Below are positions 9,080 through 17,104 of a stretch of 64,000 bases of DNA, in pieces. The notes under the pieces were generated by a model that was given only the letters and a program-made list of their open reading frames with translations, ran no database searches and was not told the DNA's origin. The translations under genes were made by a program, and so were the position numbers. Numbering within the stretch: position 1 is the first letter of the stretch; each line of letters starts with the position of its first letter. The DNA is from Fervidibacter sinensis (GTDB lineage: Bacteria > Armatimonadota > Fervidibacteria > Fervidibacterales > Fervidibacteraceae), in the NCBI GenBank assembly GCA_032161045.1, contig JAVHTH010000006.1; one strand, written 5' to 3'.

Positions 9080-9127
9080 TGTAGGATTCCTAAAGAGCCG
9101 AAAATTTTGACAAGGGAGGCATAAGTC

Positions 9128-12100
9128 ATGCGGATGATCTGGTTTTCGGTTGCTGTCATGTGTGTGTTCGGTTTCGCTCACGCTCAAAATCTCGTGCCCA
9201 ATCCATCGTTTGAACGGGGTTTGACAAATCCTGATGGTTGGCGGCTGAACAGCGGCATCGGCAAATGGGAAAATTTTGGGCGAACAGGTAGGCGGTGCAT
9301 TTCTGTGACAGGCAACGGCAACGACAGCAACGCTTGGGAGTGTGTTGATTGGAAACCCGAAAACGGCAAGTTGTATCGCATCCGCTTCTTTGTCCGCCGC
9401 TCATCAGGTAGCGCTGGCGGAACGCCCATCACTGGCTTCAGCACCGTTAACCGTGACGCTTGGGATGTGCCTTCCGATGACAAGTGGCACTTGCATGAGT
9501 TTGTCTGCCGAACGCCAGTTAAGCGCAGCACGGAACAAGGGACAGGGGACACGGGAGTTTTAAGGTTCGGACAGTGGCATGTCAAAGGAACAGTTTCCTA
9601 TGACGACATTGAAGTTTTGCCCGTGATTTCGGTGCACAAGGTTGTGGGTTCGTTCGTAGTAAGGCACGAAGCACAGCGGAGTGCCGTGAAAGGTGAACGC
9701 CACTCCACTTCGTTTCGTGGCTTACTACGAACAAGTGACGCCACTCCGCTAACGCTTCGTGGCTTACTACAAGCGGGTTCTGGTGAAAGCATCCGTAATG
9801 GCATCTACCGTTTCGCTACTAACTTCTCGGGCTACTCAAGCAACGATAGCCGACCGCTTTTTGCCCACACCGCAGGCTTCAACACTGACCGATGGGTTCT
9901 CGGTGGACCAATGTCGGAGCGATGGCAAGAAAGGGGTGCGTGGGTGATTTATCGGCACAAATTGAACGGGACGGGGGACGAGGGACGCGGGACGAGTGAA
10001 TTTCGGTTTGAAACAGCGAAGTTGGCTTTTGTCATTGGCTACTATGAAGGTGGGCAACTGGTCGTTGAGGTCAGCACCGACGGAAAAGCGTGGCGCGAAA
10101 TCGGAAGGTTTTCGCCGTCAGGGGAATACATCGCTGAAGTCCCAGCAAATTTGTTGCCAGCGGACGAAATTTGGGTCCGGTTTTGGGCTACTGGGGTTTT
10201 GCAAGTGAACGCTTACCGCATGGAAGCAAAATTGACGGGCAACCCGCCTGATGCTGTAGGCGAGACTTGGTATTTCGCTGTCAAACGGGACACAGGACAA
10301 GGGGAGAAGAGTTTAGTGATTGAACCAAAAGCATTGGTGGACAGGTATTTTGACATTCGGAGGGTCGGGTTCCTGCCCGACCGAATTAGGCAAGCCAGCA
10401 GGCTTGTCCCCCGAAGGGAGGGCGAGACTCCTGCCGAGCTGAAAACTCAGCACCCTGATGAAATTGCAACAAACGGCGCCTTGTTAGTGCTGATTCGGAA
10501 TGAAACAACGAAGCAACGGCAAATCAGCGTCATATTGAGAGCGAACAATGGTTCGGCGAAATCTGTCAAGGTGGCATTGAAGCCGAAATCAGAGCAAATT
10601 GTCGCTGTGCCGTTGCCGCAACTTGCTGCTGGCGAGCAAGTCGTGACCTTGACAGTTAGAGAGGGGGCAACAGTTGTGTATGAGGCTGAGGCGAGGGTTC
10701 AAAAGTCGTGGATTGAAGTCGGTGGGTTCGGTTACCAAATCGCTTCAACCGATGCATTGACACTTTGGTGGTGCGAAGCAACTTACAAAATCGGTCGCAC
10801 AACCCCGCGTCCCCCGTCCCGTGTCACTCGTCCCGTTCGCATTGAATCTGCCCGAAACGAATATGAGCCGTTCCAACTTGTCATCACGCCGCAAGTTCCC
10901 ATCAAACAATTGCGCCTTCAACTTGAACCCTTCCAAGCCGTTGAGCCTGTCCCTGATCCCAAGTCCCCAGTCCCCATTTGGGACGAAATCGCTCTCGTTG
11001 ATTATGTTCCCGTCACCATTCCGACCGATGCGTGGGGCTCACAAGGCGAGTTCCCCGACCCACTGATTCCGCTTTGGAAACGGGACGAGGGACGCGGGAC
11101 GGGGGACGAGGTGACAAAAATTGAGGTGCAGGTTGGGAATTTGCAAGCAGGTAAAAATCAACCGCTTTGGTTGACAGTTTTTGTGCCAAAGGGTGTTCCC
11201 GCTGGCAATTACAAAGCGAACATCCGCATCTTTGAAGCCATTGGTATTGACGGTAAACCAGTCCCCAGTCCCAAGTCCCCAATCCCCGTTGAACTTCGCG
11301 TCTTTGGCTTCACCTTGCCCGATGACACACCATTGCGAACCGCTTACGGCGTTCACATTGACAACGATTGGCATCGGCTCAAAACGCAAGAGCAATTTCG
11401 TCAAGTTTGGGACCTTTACATGCAAACCTGCCGCCGCTACCGAATCAGCCCTTACACGCCCCATGCCTACGCACCTATCCGATGGGAAGCGAAAGGACCG
11501 AGAACGGCAATTGACAATGGCGTGTTGCGACTTGTCATTGACCGATGGCAAGGGAGAGTCGCGAGCGTAACACGGGACATGGGGCACAGGACAATTGAAA
11601 AAGGTCAACAACTCGCCCCACGCCCCGCGTCCCTTGTCCCGATTGGTGGAGTGTTGCCAGTGCTTGAGCAGTTTGAGCGAGAAGGCATCGGTTGGGAAGG
11701 TAAGGGCATTGGATGGGCAGGAACGGAAGTCGTGAGGGATGTCAAAATTGTAGAGCAAACGGGGCAGCGAATTGTCCTTGACATAACTGCGGAGCGGGTC
11801 AGTTCCTTCCCCACGAACCGCAAATTCGCAGCAACCGTGCGTTTGACCGTTGAAGCAGGCAAACCATATTTCTCTGTCCAATTGCGCAAAATTGTCAACA
11901 CCGACTCAGTTCGTTGGCGCATCAATGGCTACTTCCACTTGCTTCCCCCTGACCAAAAACCGCTTTCATCTGTCAACACCGACCGCTTTGGCGCTTGGCA
12001 AATTCCTGTAGGGACGGATGATAATCCGTCCGTTTACTTCGGCGCAGCGGGAACAGGCTTTACCTACAGCCTTCGCATTAACCCCACAACGGGACATCCC

Positions 12101-13336
12101 CACGGCGATGTCTATCGCCAAGTCGGAAAATGGCTTGAACCAAACGAAGTGTGGGAGCCGACTGACGAACCAATTGCTTTCGTTTTCCTTTGGGATGGCA
12201 AGGCTTCTGTTTCCCTTCGGGAGGGCGAGGCTCCTGCCGAGCCACAAAGGTTGGAGAAATTCGTTGAGCAACTACTTCGTGGAGAAATCGCTGCTCTGCC
12301 TGAAAGCAAATTGCAACTCGTTGAGCAACCCGAACCTGAGTTCAGTTACGACTTCACCGAGTTTGACGAAGCGATGCACCGATATTTGGACGAGTTTCGC
12401 TTCAATGGTTTCAACTTAGTCATCTTGCCCGAAACTCTTGGTGGCTATGAGCGCTTCACACCTGAGTGGACGCAACTTTACAAGCGCTTGATGGCGCCAA
12501 TCGTTGAGCACTTGAAACAAAAAGGTTGGCTCAGCAAAGCCTACTGCTATTGGGTTGACGAACCTTCGCCAAACGATTACGAAAATGTCAAGCGGGGCAT
12601 GTTGGTTCTCAAAGAAGCGATGCCGGGAGTGAGAAGGTTGTTGACTTTTTGCTTTGACAAAGCGCCAGTGCCTTTCTTCTATGACGCTGTGGATCTATGG
12701 GTGCCGGTTATGTCCTTGTTTGACGAGCATCGGGCAAAAGAAAGACAGGCTTTGGGTGAAGAGGTTTGGTGGTATGTTTGCACCGGACCGAAAGCACCTT
12801 ATCCCAACAACTTCATTGACCATCCGGCAATCACGCACCGAATTCGCTACTGGATGGCTGCCAAGTGGAACCTTGATGGCGATTTGTATTGGAGCATGAC
12901 CTACTACCGAGGCAAGGGTTGGAGGCTGCGCAATCCTTACGAGGACGGACAGAGCGAAACCCCTGAAGGCGGATATTGGGGCAACGGTGATGGGAGATTG
13001 CTTTACCCACCAGTTCGTCAACCGCTCCCGGAAAACGCCGAGCCAGTCATCGCACCACCAATCCCGTCAATTCGGTTGGCGTTGATCGCCGAAGGGATTG
13101 AAGACCACTGCTACTTCTGGATGTTGAAACGACTCAGGGACGCGGGACGAGGGACGCGGGACGGGTCAAAGGAACTTCAAGAGGCATTGAAGTTGGCAGA
13201 CGAGGCGCTTAGATCGCTTGACAGACTTATCCGCAGCCAAACCGACTACGAACACGACCCACAAAAGTTGCACGCCGAACGAAGGAAAGTCGCAGAGGCA
13301 ATTGAGAGGTTGACAAAATTGTTGGGTAAACCGTAG
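9128..13336 (+). CDS. Secreted DUF4091 (GH123-like) protein riddled with in-frame repeats
   Basis: The 1402-residue product starts at an ATG preceded by GGGAGG and has a signal peptide ending near HAQ (about residue 20). Residues 21-165 resemble a CBM4/9-type carbohydrate-binding sandwich (NLVPNPSFERG...YDDIEVLPV). The C-terminal part (about 1080-1400) is a DUF4091 catalytic-type domain related to GH123, with candidate acids in YCYWVDEPSPND and DLYWSMTYYRG. At least ten short repeat tracts (heptamers, a 115-bp palindromic element, GAGGGCGAGG modules) lie inside the frame without breaking it. They encode low-complexity peptides such as RDEGRGTGDE and VPSPKSPIPV between conserved blocks. Function is inferred as polysaccharide degradation outside the cytoplasm; substrate unknown. 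Confidence 0.8.
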   Translation: MRMIWFSVAVMCVFGFAHAQNLVPNPSFERGLTNPDGWRLNSGIGKWENFGRTGRRCISVTGNGNDSNAWECVDWKPENGKLYRIRFFVRRSSGSAGGTPITGFSTVNRDAWDVPSDDKWHLHEFVCRTPVKRSTEQGTGDTGVLRFGQWHVKGTVSYDDIEVLPVISVHKVVGSFVVRHEAQRSAVKGERHSTSFRGLLRTSDATPLTLRGLLQAGSGESIRNGIYRFATNFSGYSSNDSRPLFAHTAGFNTDRWVLGGPMSERWQERGAWVIYRHKLNGTGDEGRGTSEFRFETAKLAFVIGYYEGGQLVVEVSTDGKAWREIGRFSPSGEYIAEVPANLLPADEIWVRFWATGVLQVNAYRMEAKLTGNPPDAVGETWYFAVKRDTGQGEKSLVIEPKALVDRYFDIRRVGFLPDRIRQASRLVPRREGETPAELKTQHPDEIATNGALLVLIRNETTKQRQISVILRANNGSAKSVKVALKPKSEQIVAVPLPQLAAGEQVVTLTVREGATVVYEAEARVQKSWIEVGGFGYQIASTDALTLWWCEATYKIGRTTPRPPSRVTRPVRIESARNEYEPFQLVITPQVPIKQLRLQLEPFQAVEPVPDPKSPVPIWDEIALVDYVPVTIPTDAWGSQGEFPDPLIPLWKRDEGRGTGDEVTKIEVQVGNLQAGKNQPLWLTVFVPKGVPAGNYKANIRIFEAIGIDGKPVPSPKSPIPVELRVFGFTLPDDTPLRTAYGVHIDNDWHRLKTQEQFRQVWDLYMQTCRRYRISPYTPHAYAPIRWEAKGPRTAIDNGVLRLVIDRWQGRVASVTRDMGHRTIEKGQQLAPRPASLVPIGGVLPVLEQFEREGIGWEGKGIGWAGTEVVRDVKIVEQTGQRIVLDITAERVSSFPTNRKFAATVRLTVEAGKPYFSVQLRKIVNTDSVRWRINGYFHLLPPDQKPLSSVNTDRFGAWQIPVGTDDNPSVYFGAAGTGFTYSLRINPTTGHPHGDVYRQVGKWLEPNEVWEPTDEPIAFVFLWDGKASVSLREGEAPAEPQRLEKFVEQLLRGEIAALPESKLQLVEQPEPEFSYDFTEFDEAMHRYLDEFRFNGFNLVILPETLGGYERFTPEWTQLYKRLMAPIVEHLKQKGWLSKAYCYWVDEPSPNDYENVKRGMLVLKEAMPGVRRLLTFCFDKAPVPFFYDAVDLWVPVMSLFDEHRAKERQALGEEVWWYVCTGPKAPYPNNFIDHPAITHRIRYWMAAKWNLDGDLYWSMTYYRGKGWRLRNPYEDGQSETPEGGYWGNGDGRLLYPPVRQPLPENAEPVIAPPIPSIRLALIAEGIEDHCYFWMLKRLRDAGRGTRDGSKELQEALKLADEALRSLDRLIRSQTDYEHDPQKLHAERRKVAEAIERLTKLLGKP
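9656..9770. repeat. 115-bp palindromic element inside coding sequence
   Basis: The ends are 17-bp inverted repeats with one mismatch: GTAGTAAGGCACGAAGC at the left and GCTTCGTGGCTTACTAC at the right. The half-palindrome CGTGGCTTACTACGAA also occurs in the middle. The element is translated as about residues 177-215 of the 1402-residue protein and contains no stop in that frame. Confidence 0.85.
9968..9996. repeat. Heptamer tract GGGACGN, in-frame
   Basis: Four 7-bp units (GGGACGG, GGGACGA, GGGACGC, GGGACGA) lie within the DUF4091-type gene. They encode a charged Gly/Asp/Arg-rich peptide. A degenerate tract of the same kind precedes it at 9533-9557. Confidence 0.85.
10358..10440. repeat. Composite GAGGG-module repeat, in-frame
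   Basis: A hairpin GGTCGGG-TTCCTG-CCCGACC is followed by a GCCAGCAGGC segment and a GAGGGCGAGACTCCTGCC module. It is translated as about residues 411-438 (RRVGFLPD...EGETPAEL). The module sits in the same codon phase as the copy at 12221. Confidence 0.8.
10803..10836. repeat. Heptamer tract, reverse orientation (CCCGTCC type), in-frame
   Basis: This is the complement of the GGGACGN tract (CCCGCGT, CCCCCGT, CCCGTGT, then CACTCGTCCCGTT). In the gene it encodes PRPPSRVTRPV. Opposite orientation within the same gene shows that the tract was not selected for one peptide. Confidence 0.8.
10949..10977. repeat. Heptamer tract CCCCAGT type, in-frame
   Basis: Units CCCTGAT, CCCAAGT, CCCCAGT and a partial CCCCATT are tandem with a period of seven and encode VPDPKSPVPI. 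The unit resembles the CCCCAGT/CCCCAAT short tandemly repeated repetitive sequences that I recall from filamentous cyanobacteria. Confidence 0.8.
11081..11111. repeat. Heptamer tract GGGACGN, in-frame
   Basis: Units GGGACGA, GGGACGC, GGGACGG, GGGACGA lie within the DUF4091-type gene, encoding RDEGRGTGDE. The order of units matches that at 9968 apart from rotation. Confidence 0.85.
11261..11287. repeat. Heptamer tract CCCCAGT type, in-frame
   Basis: Units CCCCAGT, CCCAAGT, CCCCAAT and CCCC encode VPSPKSPIPV, a second and nearly identical copy of the tract at 10949. Both separate beta-sandwich-like segments of the host protein. Confidence 0.85.
11574..11642. repeat. Paired heptamer tracts in opposite orientation, in-frame
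   Basis: A degenerate GGGACAT-GGGCACAGGAC tract is followed about 25 bp later by a complementary CGCCCCGCGTCCCTTGTCCC tract. The two could pair as a long stem in the mRNA. The frame stays open. Confidence 0.65.
12008..12032. repeat. Hairpin element inside coding sequence
   Basis: GTAGG is followed by a near-perfect stem GGACGGAT/ATCCGTCC (loop GATA, partly self-paired). It is the same design as the intergenic hairpins at 13333-13493 with a different but still paired stem. It encodes VGTDDNPSV. Confidence 0.75.
12221..12243. repeat. GAGGGCGAGGCTCCTGCC module, coding copy
   Basis: All 23 bases match the intergenic copy at 8886-8908. Here it is read as EGEAPAEP in codon phase zero. Confidence 0.85.
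13137..13165. repeat. Heptamer tract GGGACGN, in-frame near gene 3' end
   Basis: Units GGGACGC, GGGACGA, GGGACGC, GGGACGG encode RDAGRGTRDG in a helical C-terminal segment of the DUF4091-type protein. Confidence 0.85.
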
Positions 13337-13493
13337 GGGCAGGTAAAACCTGCCCGTTTTTTCGGTCGTATTAGCCACAAACCGATGTAGGGGCAGATGA
13401 AATCTGCCCGCTTTTCAAGCGCATTAGCCACAAACCAAAGTAGGGGCAGGTGAAACCTGCCCGCTTTTTCGGGCGCATTTCATGCGCCCCTAC
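13333..13493. repeat. Three tandem GTAG hairpin units in a gene-free stretch
   Basis: Units start at 13333, 13387 and 13440 and are 54, 53 and 54 bp long. Each begins GTAGGGGCAG and folds as GGGCAGGT/ACCTGCCC or GGGCAGAT/ATCTGCCC, then runs into a linker containing TTAGCCACAAACC (units 1 and 2). Unit 3 ends GCGCCCCTAC, which pairs with its own start. A further small hairpin GGGCT/AGCCC lies at 13501-13518. The gene-free interval 13337-13653 holds only these repeats and the next gene's ribosome site. The first unit begins within the last codons of the upstream gene. Confidence 0.85.
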
Positions 13494-13653
13494 ATCCTTT
13501 GGGCTGTGGCTTTAGCCCATAGTTGATGACGAATTTTTGAGCGCGACTTTAGTTGGCGAGTTTTCTGACTCCGAAAAACTTGCCAAAGCAATTGGCGCAT
13601 GTAAGAATTATTGGCAAGTGTGGGTGATGCAGCATCAAGGGAGGCGAAAGGAC

Positions 13654-16600
13654 ATGCGGCGCTTGTTTGTTTTGGCGCTGATTTGTTTTACCACTACCGT
13701 ATGTGCCCAAGAAATTCCCCCCGTTTTGAAAGGTCGCGTTTTTGCCCCCGACGGGACCCCAGTTCGCAACAGTGAAGGGAAATTGAACATGCGGATTAGC
13801 CTTTTGCCAAGAGAGGGTTCATTTCCCTTCTCCACAACTGTCAAGACTAACAGCGAAGGGGTTTTTGAAGTTAGGCAGCGAGAGAATTTGGAGTTTCTTG
13901 AGCGTGAGAGTCTGAGGAGTTTTGAACGCCACAGAGGCAAGCGAGCCTTAGCGTGGGTTTACTTGTTCGTCCCTGAAGTCGGGGCAGTCATGACCCGAAG
14001 GTTTTTCTGGACAGTCGGCGAACCGCTACCAGACTTGCACTTGAAACCTTTGGCTCGGTTGAAAGTTGAGTTTGTCTGTCCTGTGCTCAACATTCCGTTG
14101 ACGAGAGACAAGCGGGTGGCTCGCGCCGATGACCCTGGGGTGCTTTGGGATGCTGAATGGGTTCCCGCCAATGAGTGGTTGAAAGTTGCGGAGATAACAT
14201 TGAAACTGCAACCCGGGGAAGAGAAGAGGTTGGTCGTTCCTATAGTGCCTCAGCCATACATCCCCGTTCATTTGCAGATAAGAATGCCTTACAGCGGGCG
14301 AATTGAGCCACTCAAGGAACCATTGCCTCCTTTGCCAGTGGATAGAAGTTTGCTGAAGGGCGGTTATGGCTATTGGGAAGGCTGGACAAGGGTTAACCGA
14401 GTGGATCCCTTTCAGTTCGTTTTCGCTCCACCAAAACACCTTTTGCGAATACCCATTGAGCGGCTGGAAATGCATCCGCTTCTGGACACCCCTTCACTTG
14501 ACAGTTTAGAGCCTATGCCTATCACCGAAGTTGAGTGTGAGACAACGCAGGTCACTGAAGCAAAACTCATTGGATGGGATGCTTATCTGCTTAACCCTCG
14601 CGTGCGGGAGAAGTTGGAAAATGCTGTCAGAGACGCTTTGTTCCCCGCAGGAGTTCCCCAATCGCTGAAGGAGAGTTTGCTCGGTTTGATACCGCAATCT
14701 GTCCGAGAGGGCTTGCTCAATTGGTTCACTAAAGGACATTTGAGGGAAGATGGATGGGAGTGGTTAGGAAATGAGCGGACTTGCAAACTTTGGGTGACGA
14801 AATGGACGCCAGCGGTGGTGCGGACAGTGTTTAAGGTCTCGGACAGGGTGTATATCGTTGCTTTCCCCGTCAGGGGCTATGAAGGTTCAATGCGTCAACA
14901 CTTCACAATTGAATTTCGCCTGCTAAAACAAGAACCAACCAAAGTCGCGAGGCTTAAGACTGGAAGGTTGGAAGGAATTGTCCAAACTTTGGACGGCAAG
15001 CCCATCGCAAATGTAACTGTGGTTGCGGATTTCGTTGAGAGCAAACTCATTGAGCGCCTGAGTGAGGAAAAAGAAGGCACATGCTTCTTTGCCGATACCG
15101 ATGAGCAAGGTCGGTTCGTCTTCCAACAATTGCCTGAAGGCAAATACGATTTGTGGTTAGAAAGTTTGCAGTGGAATGGTTGTGCTGAGGCGATCGTCGC
15201 AGCAAACAAGACGACCAAAGTCAAGTTGGTTGCTTTGGAGTCACCAGCAAAGGAGCAGAAATTTGAAAAGCGCCGTATTACCGTGCAGTTTCAATTTCCC
15301 GATGGAACACCCGTTGCGGGTTATGAGTTCTTCGTTAGCCCATCAGGGCAAGTGTCTCCCTACGAAGGGAGAACCGACGAAGAAGGTTGCGTGTCGCTGG
15401 AAGTTTCAAATAGTTGGCTGGACATTTCTTTGCGTTCTTTGGAAACCTTCACTTTGCAAGTTCCTTCTGACCAATCAAAAATCGTTGTCACTGTGCCAAC
15501 TCCTTTGCGAGGCATGGTGGAAGGGAAAGTGACGCTCCCTAACGGTTCAGCCAACGATAGGGTCATTGTGACAGTTTGGAAGTTAGAACGGAACCGATGG
15601 GACGATGCTTATCCGCGATCTGTTTATCAACTGCGCGTTCTCCCAGATGGTCGCTTCTTCTGCACATTGCCCGAAGGCGCTTATGTCTTCAAGGCAGAAC
15701 CAATGCCGAGCGAATACCAAAGTATTGATTTTGCCCCTTCTTTCAGCCCACCAGTAATTGTCAAGGCGGGTGAAGTGACGAAAGTTGAGTGGCAGTTGAA
15801 ACCTGTAACCCGGTGCAACTTTGAATTTGCCTTTCCACAATTTGAATGGCAGCCACCGACTATAGCGACCTTGTATATCCGAACCGAACATTACGACGGT
15901 CAAGTTTACGAGTCCAAGTTTGACTTGCCGATGGTCCTTTTCAACCCTACCATCTTGGAACCATTGGCGAAATTGGATGAAAACGAGAAGACGCTTTGGG
16001 ACGACAGTATTGCACCGGGATTCTACAGGCTGACTTCTTGGGGATGGTTAGGTGAAGAGTTCAACGCTGTCGCTCGGATAAGCCGAGAAACTGACCGCTT
16101 AACTTTAACGCCACCGAGCGCTTTCCCAACCTTGACAATCACTGGGCGCGTTCTTTTGCCAAACAATGAACCTGCATCAAACGCTATTGTCGCTCTTTAC
16201 GACCCTGACCAGAAGATGAAGAGGTGGGCGACAGTGTGCGACGACAAGGGGCAATTTACCCTAAGTGTTCAATTGCCCAACAAGGGAATTTTGGAACGGC
16301 AGCACTTTGACACTCTCCTGCCTAACTCCAGCAACGAACTTTGGTTGATTGCGTGGAAAATCGGCTACGGGCATTCTCTAATTCAGCGCCTGCCACGCCC
16401 GAGCCGCAAACATGGGACTTTGACTGTTGATGTTGGTGCTTTGGTTTTGTCTCGTTCAGAGCGGGTTGAAGGGCAGATTGTGGACGAGGATGAGAATCCC
16501 GTGCATTTTGTCGGTGTTGTGATGTTGCCCGTTGACACAAATATGTTTGCCCCAAAGCCTGACATGGAGACACTTATGCGTGAGTTGACAGCCTTTGAGG

Positions 16601-17037
16601 ATTTTGATGTGGGCAGTATCCCACATGCTCAAGCAGATATTAACGGTCGCTTTTGCGTTGAAGGCTTGAGGCAGGGACGATACTTGCTCGTGTCAAGAGC
16701 CCGCTTTTATGAAGACGGACAGGTGAAGGCGAAGGTGGCTTATCAATTCGTCAATGTCCCAAGCGGCAAAATAACGGTTCGGCTTGAAAGACCGAAAGGA
16801 ACTCTGACCGCTACTCCTTACGACTTGACAAACGCTTTGTCCTTTGCCGAAGCGGAAATTTGGATTCCCCATTTGCGATTAAAGTTGCGTGCAGATGAGT
16901 TTGGGAAATTTGAAGCGAACGAAGTCCCAAGTTTTGAGGGTGTCCCAATTCTCGTCCGCATAATGCACCGCGACGGCATTGTTGCTGAGTTCAACCCGCC
17001 AAGAGATTGGCGCTATGTCGTGCAAATGAGACCTTAA
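13654..17037 (+). CDS. Large secreted protein with carboxypeptidase-regulatory-like repeats
   Basis: The ATG at 13654 has GGGAGG ahead and begins a clear signal peptide (MRRLFVLALICFTTTVCAQ); 39 further codons upstream are open but lack these. The 1127-residue product contains at least six CarboxypepD_reg-like sandwich repeats, recognisable by LKGRVFAPDGTPV, LEGIVQTLDGKPIANVTV, VQFQFPDGTPVAGYEF, VEGKVTLPNGSANDRVIV, ITGRVLLPNNEPASNAIV and VEGQIVDEDENPVHFVG. No peptidase catalytic motif is visible. Such proteins are structural or binding components of the cell surface. The neighbouring downstream gene encodes a membrane-anchored protein 67 bp away. The function is not identifiable. Confidence 0.75.
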   Translation: MRRLFVLALICFTTTVCAQEIPPVLKGRVFAPDGTPVRNSEGKLNMRISLLPREGSFPFSTTVKTNSEGVFEVRQRENLEFLERESLRSFERHRGKRALAWVYLFVPEVGAVMTRRFFWTVGEPLPDLHLKPLARLKVEFVCPVLNIPLTRDKRVARADDPGVLWDAEWVPANEWLKVAEITLKLQPGEEKRLVVPIVPQPYIPVHLQIRMPYSGRIEPLKEPLPPLPVDRSLLKGGYGYWEGWTRVNRVDPFQFVFAPPKHLLRIPIERLEMHPLLDTPSLDSLEPMPITEVECETTQVTEAKLIGWDAYLLNPRVREKLENAVRDALFPAGVPQSLKESLLGLIPQSVREGLLNWFTKGHLREDGWEWLGNERTCKLWVTKWTPAVVRTVFKVSDRVYIVAFPVRGYEGSMRQHFTIEFRLLKQEPTKVARLKTGRLEGIVQTLDGKPIANVTVVADFVESKLIERLSEEKEGTCFFADTDEQGRFVFQQLPEGKYDLWLESLQWNGCAEAIVAANKTTKVKLVALESPAKEQKFEKRRITVQFQFPDGTPVAGYEFFVSPSGQVSPYEGRTDEEGCVSLEVSNSWLDISLRSLETFTLQVPSDQSKIVVTVPTPLRGMVEGKVTLPNGSANDRVIVTVWKLERNRWDDAYPRSVYQLRVLPDGRFFCTLPEGAYVFKAEPMPSEYQSIDFAPSFSPPVIVKAGEVTKVEWQLKPVTRCNFEFAFPQFEWQPPTIATLYIRTEHYDGQVYESKFDLPMVLFNPTILEPLAKLDENEKTLWDDSIAPGFYRLTSWGWLGEEFNAVARISRETDRLTLTPPSAFPTLTITGRVLLPNNEPASNAIVALYDPDQKMKRWATVCDDKGQFTLSVQLPNKGILERQHFDTLLPNSSNELWLIAWKIGYGHSLIQRLPRPSRKHGTLTVDVGALVLSRSERVEGQIVDEDENPVHFVGVVMLPVDTNMFAPKPDMETLMRELTAFEDFDVGSIPHAQADINGRFCVEGLRQGRYLLVSRARFYEDGQVKAKVAYQFVNVPSGKITVRLERPKGTLTATPYDLTNALSFAEAEIWIPHLRLKLRADEFGKFEANEVPSFEGVPILVRIMHRDGIVAEFNPPRDWRYVVQMRP

Positions 17038-17104
17038 CGAACAACCGCTATGAATTTTGTGGCATGATTTTTCGGGAACTTCCTATGTTGAGGGTGAAGC
17101 GAAA

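Noticed and set aside
11039..11881. A 280-codon frame on the minus strand inside the DUF4091-type gene
   Set aside because: It is antisense to a gene with a signal peptide, a recognised domain and a strong ribosome site; its own product has no recognisable pattern. It is open because of the repeats and skewed codon use.
13333..13493. Possible small CRISPR array
   Set aside because: There are three regular units, but the whole unit repeats, including the linker; there are no unique spacers of constant length and no cas genes nearby. The units match dispersed hairpins elsewhere.
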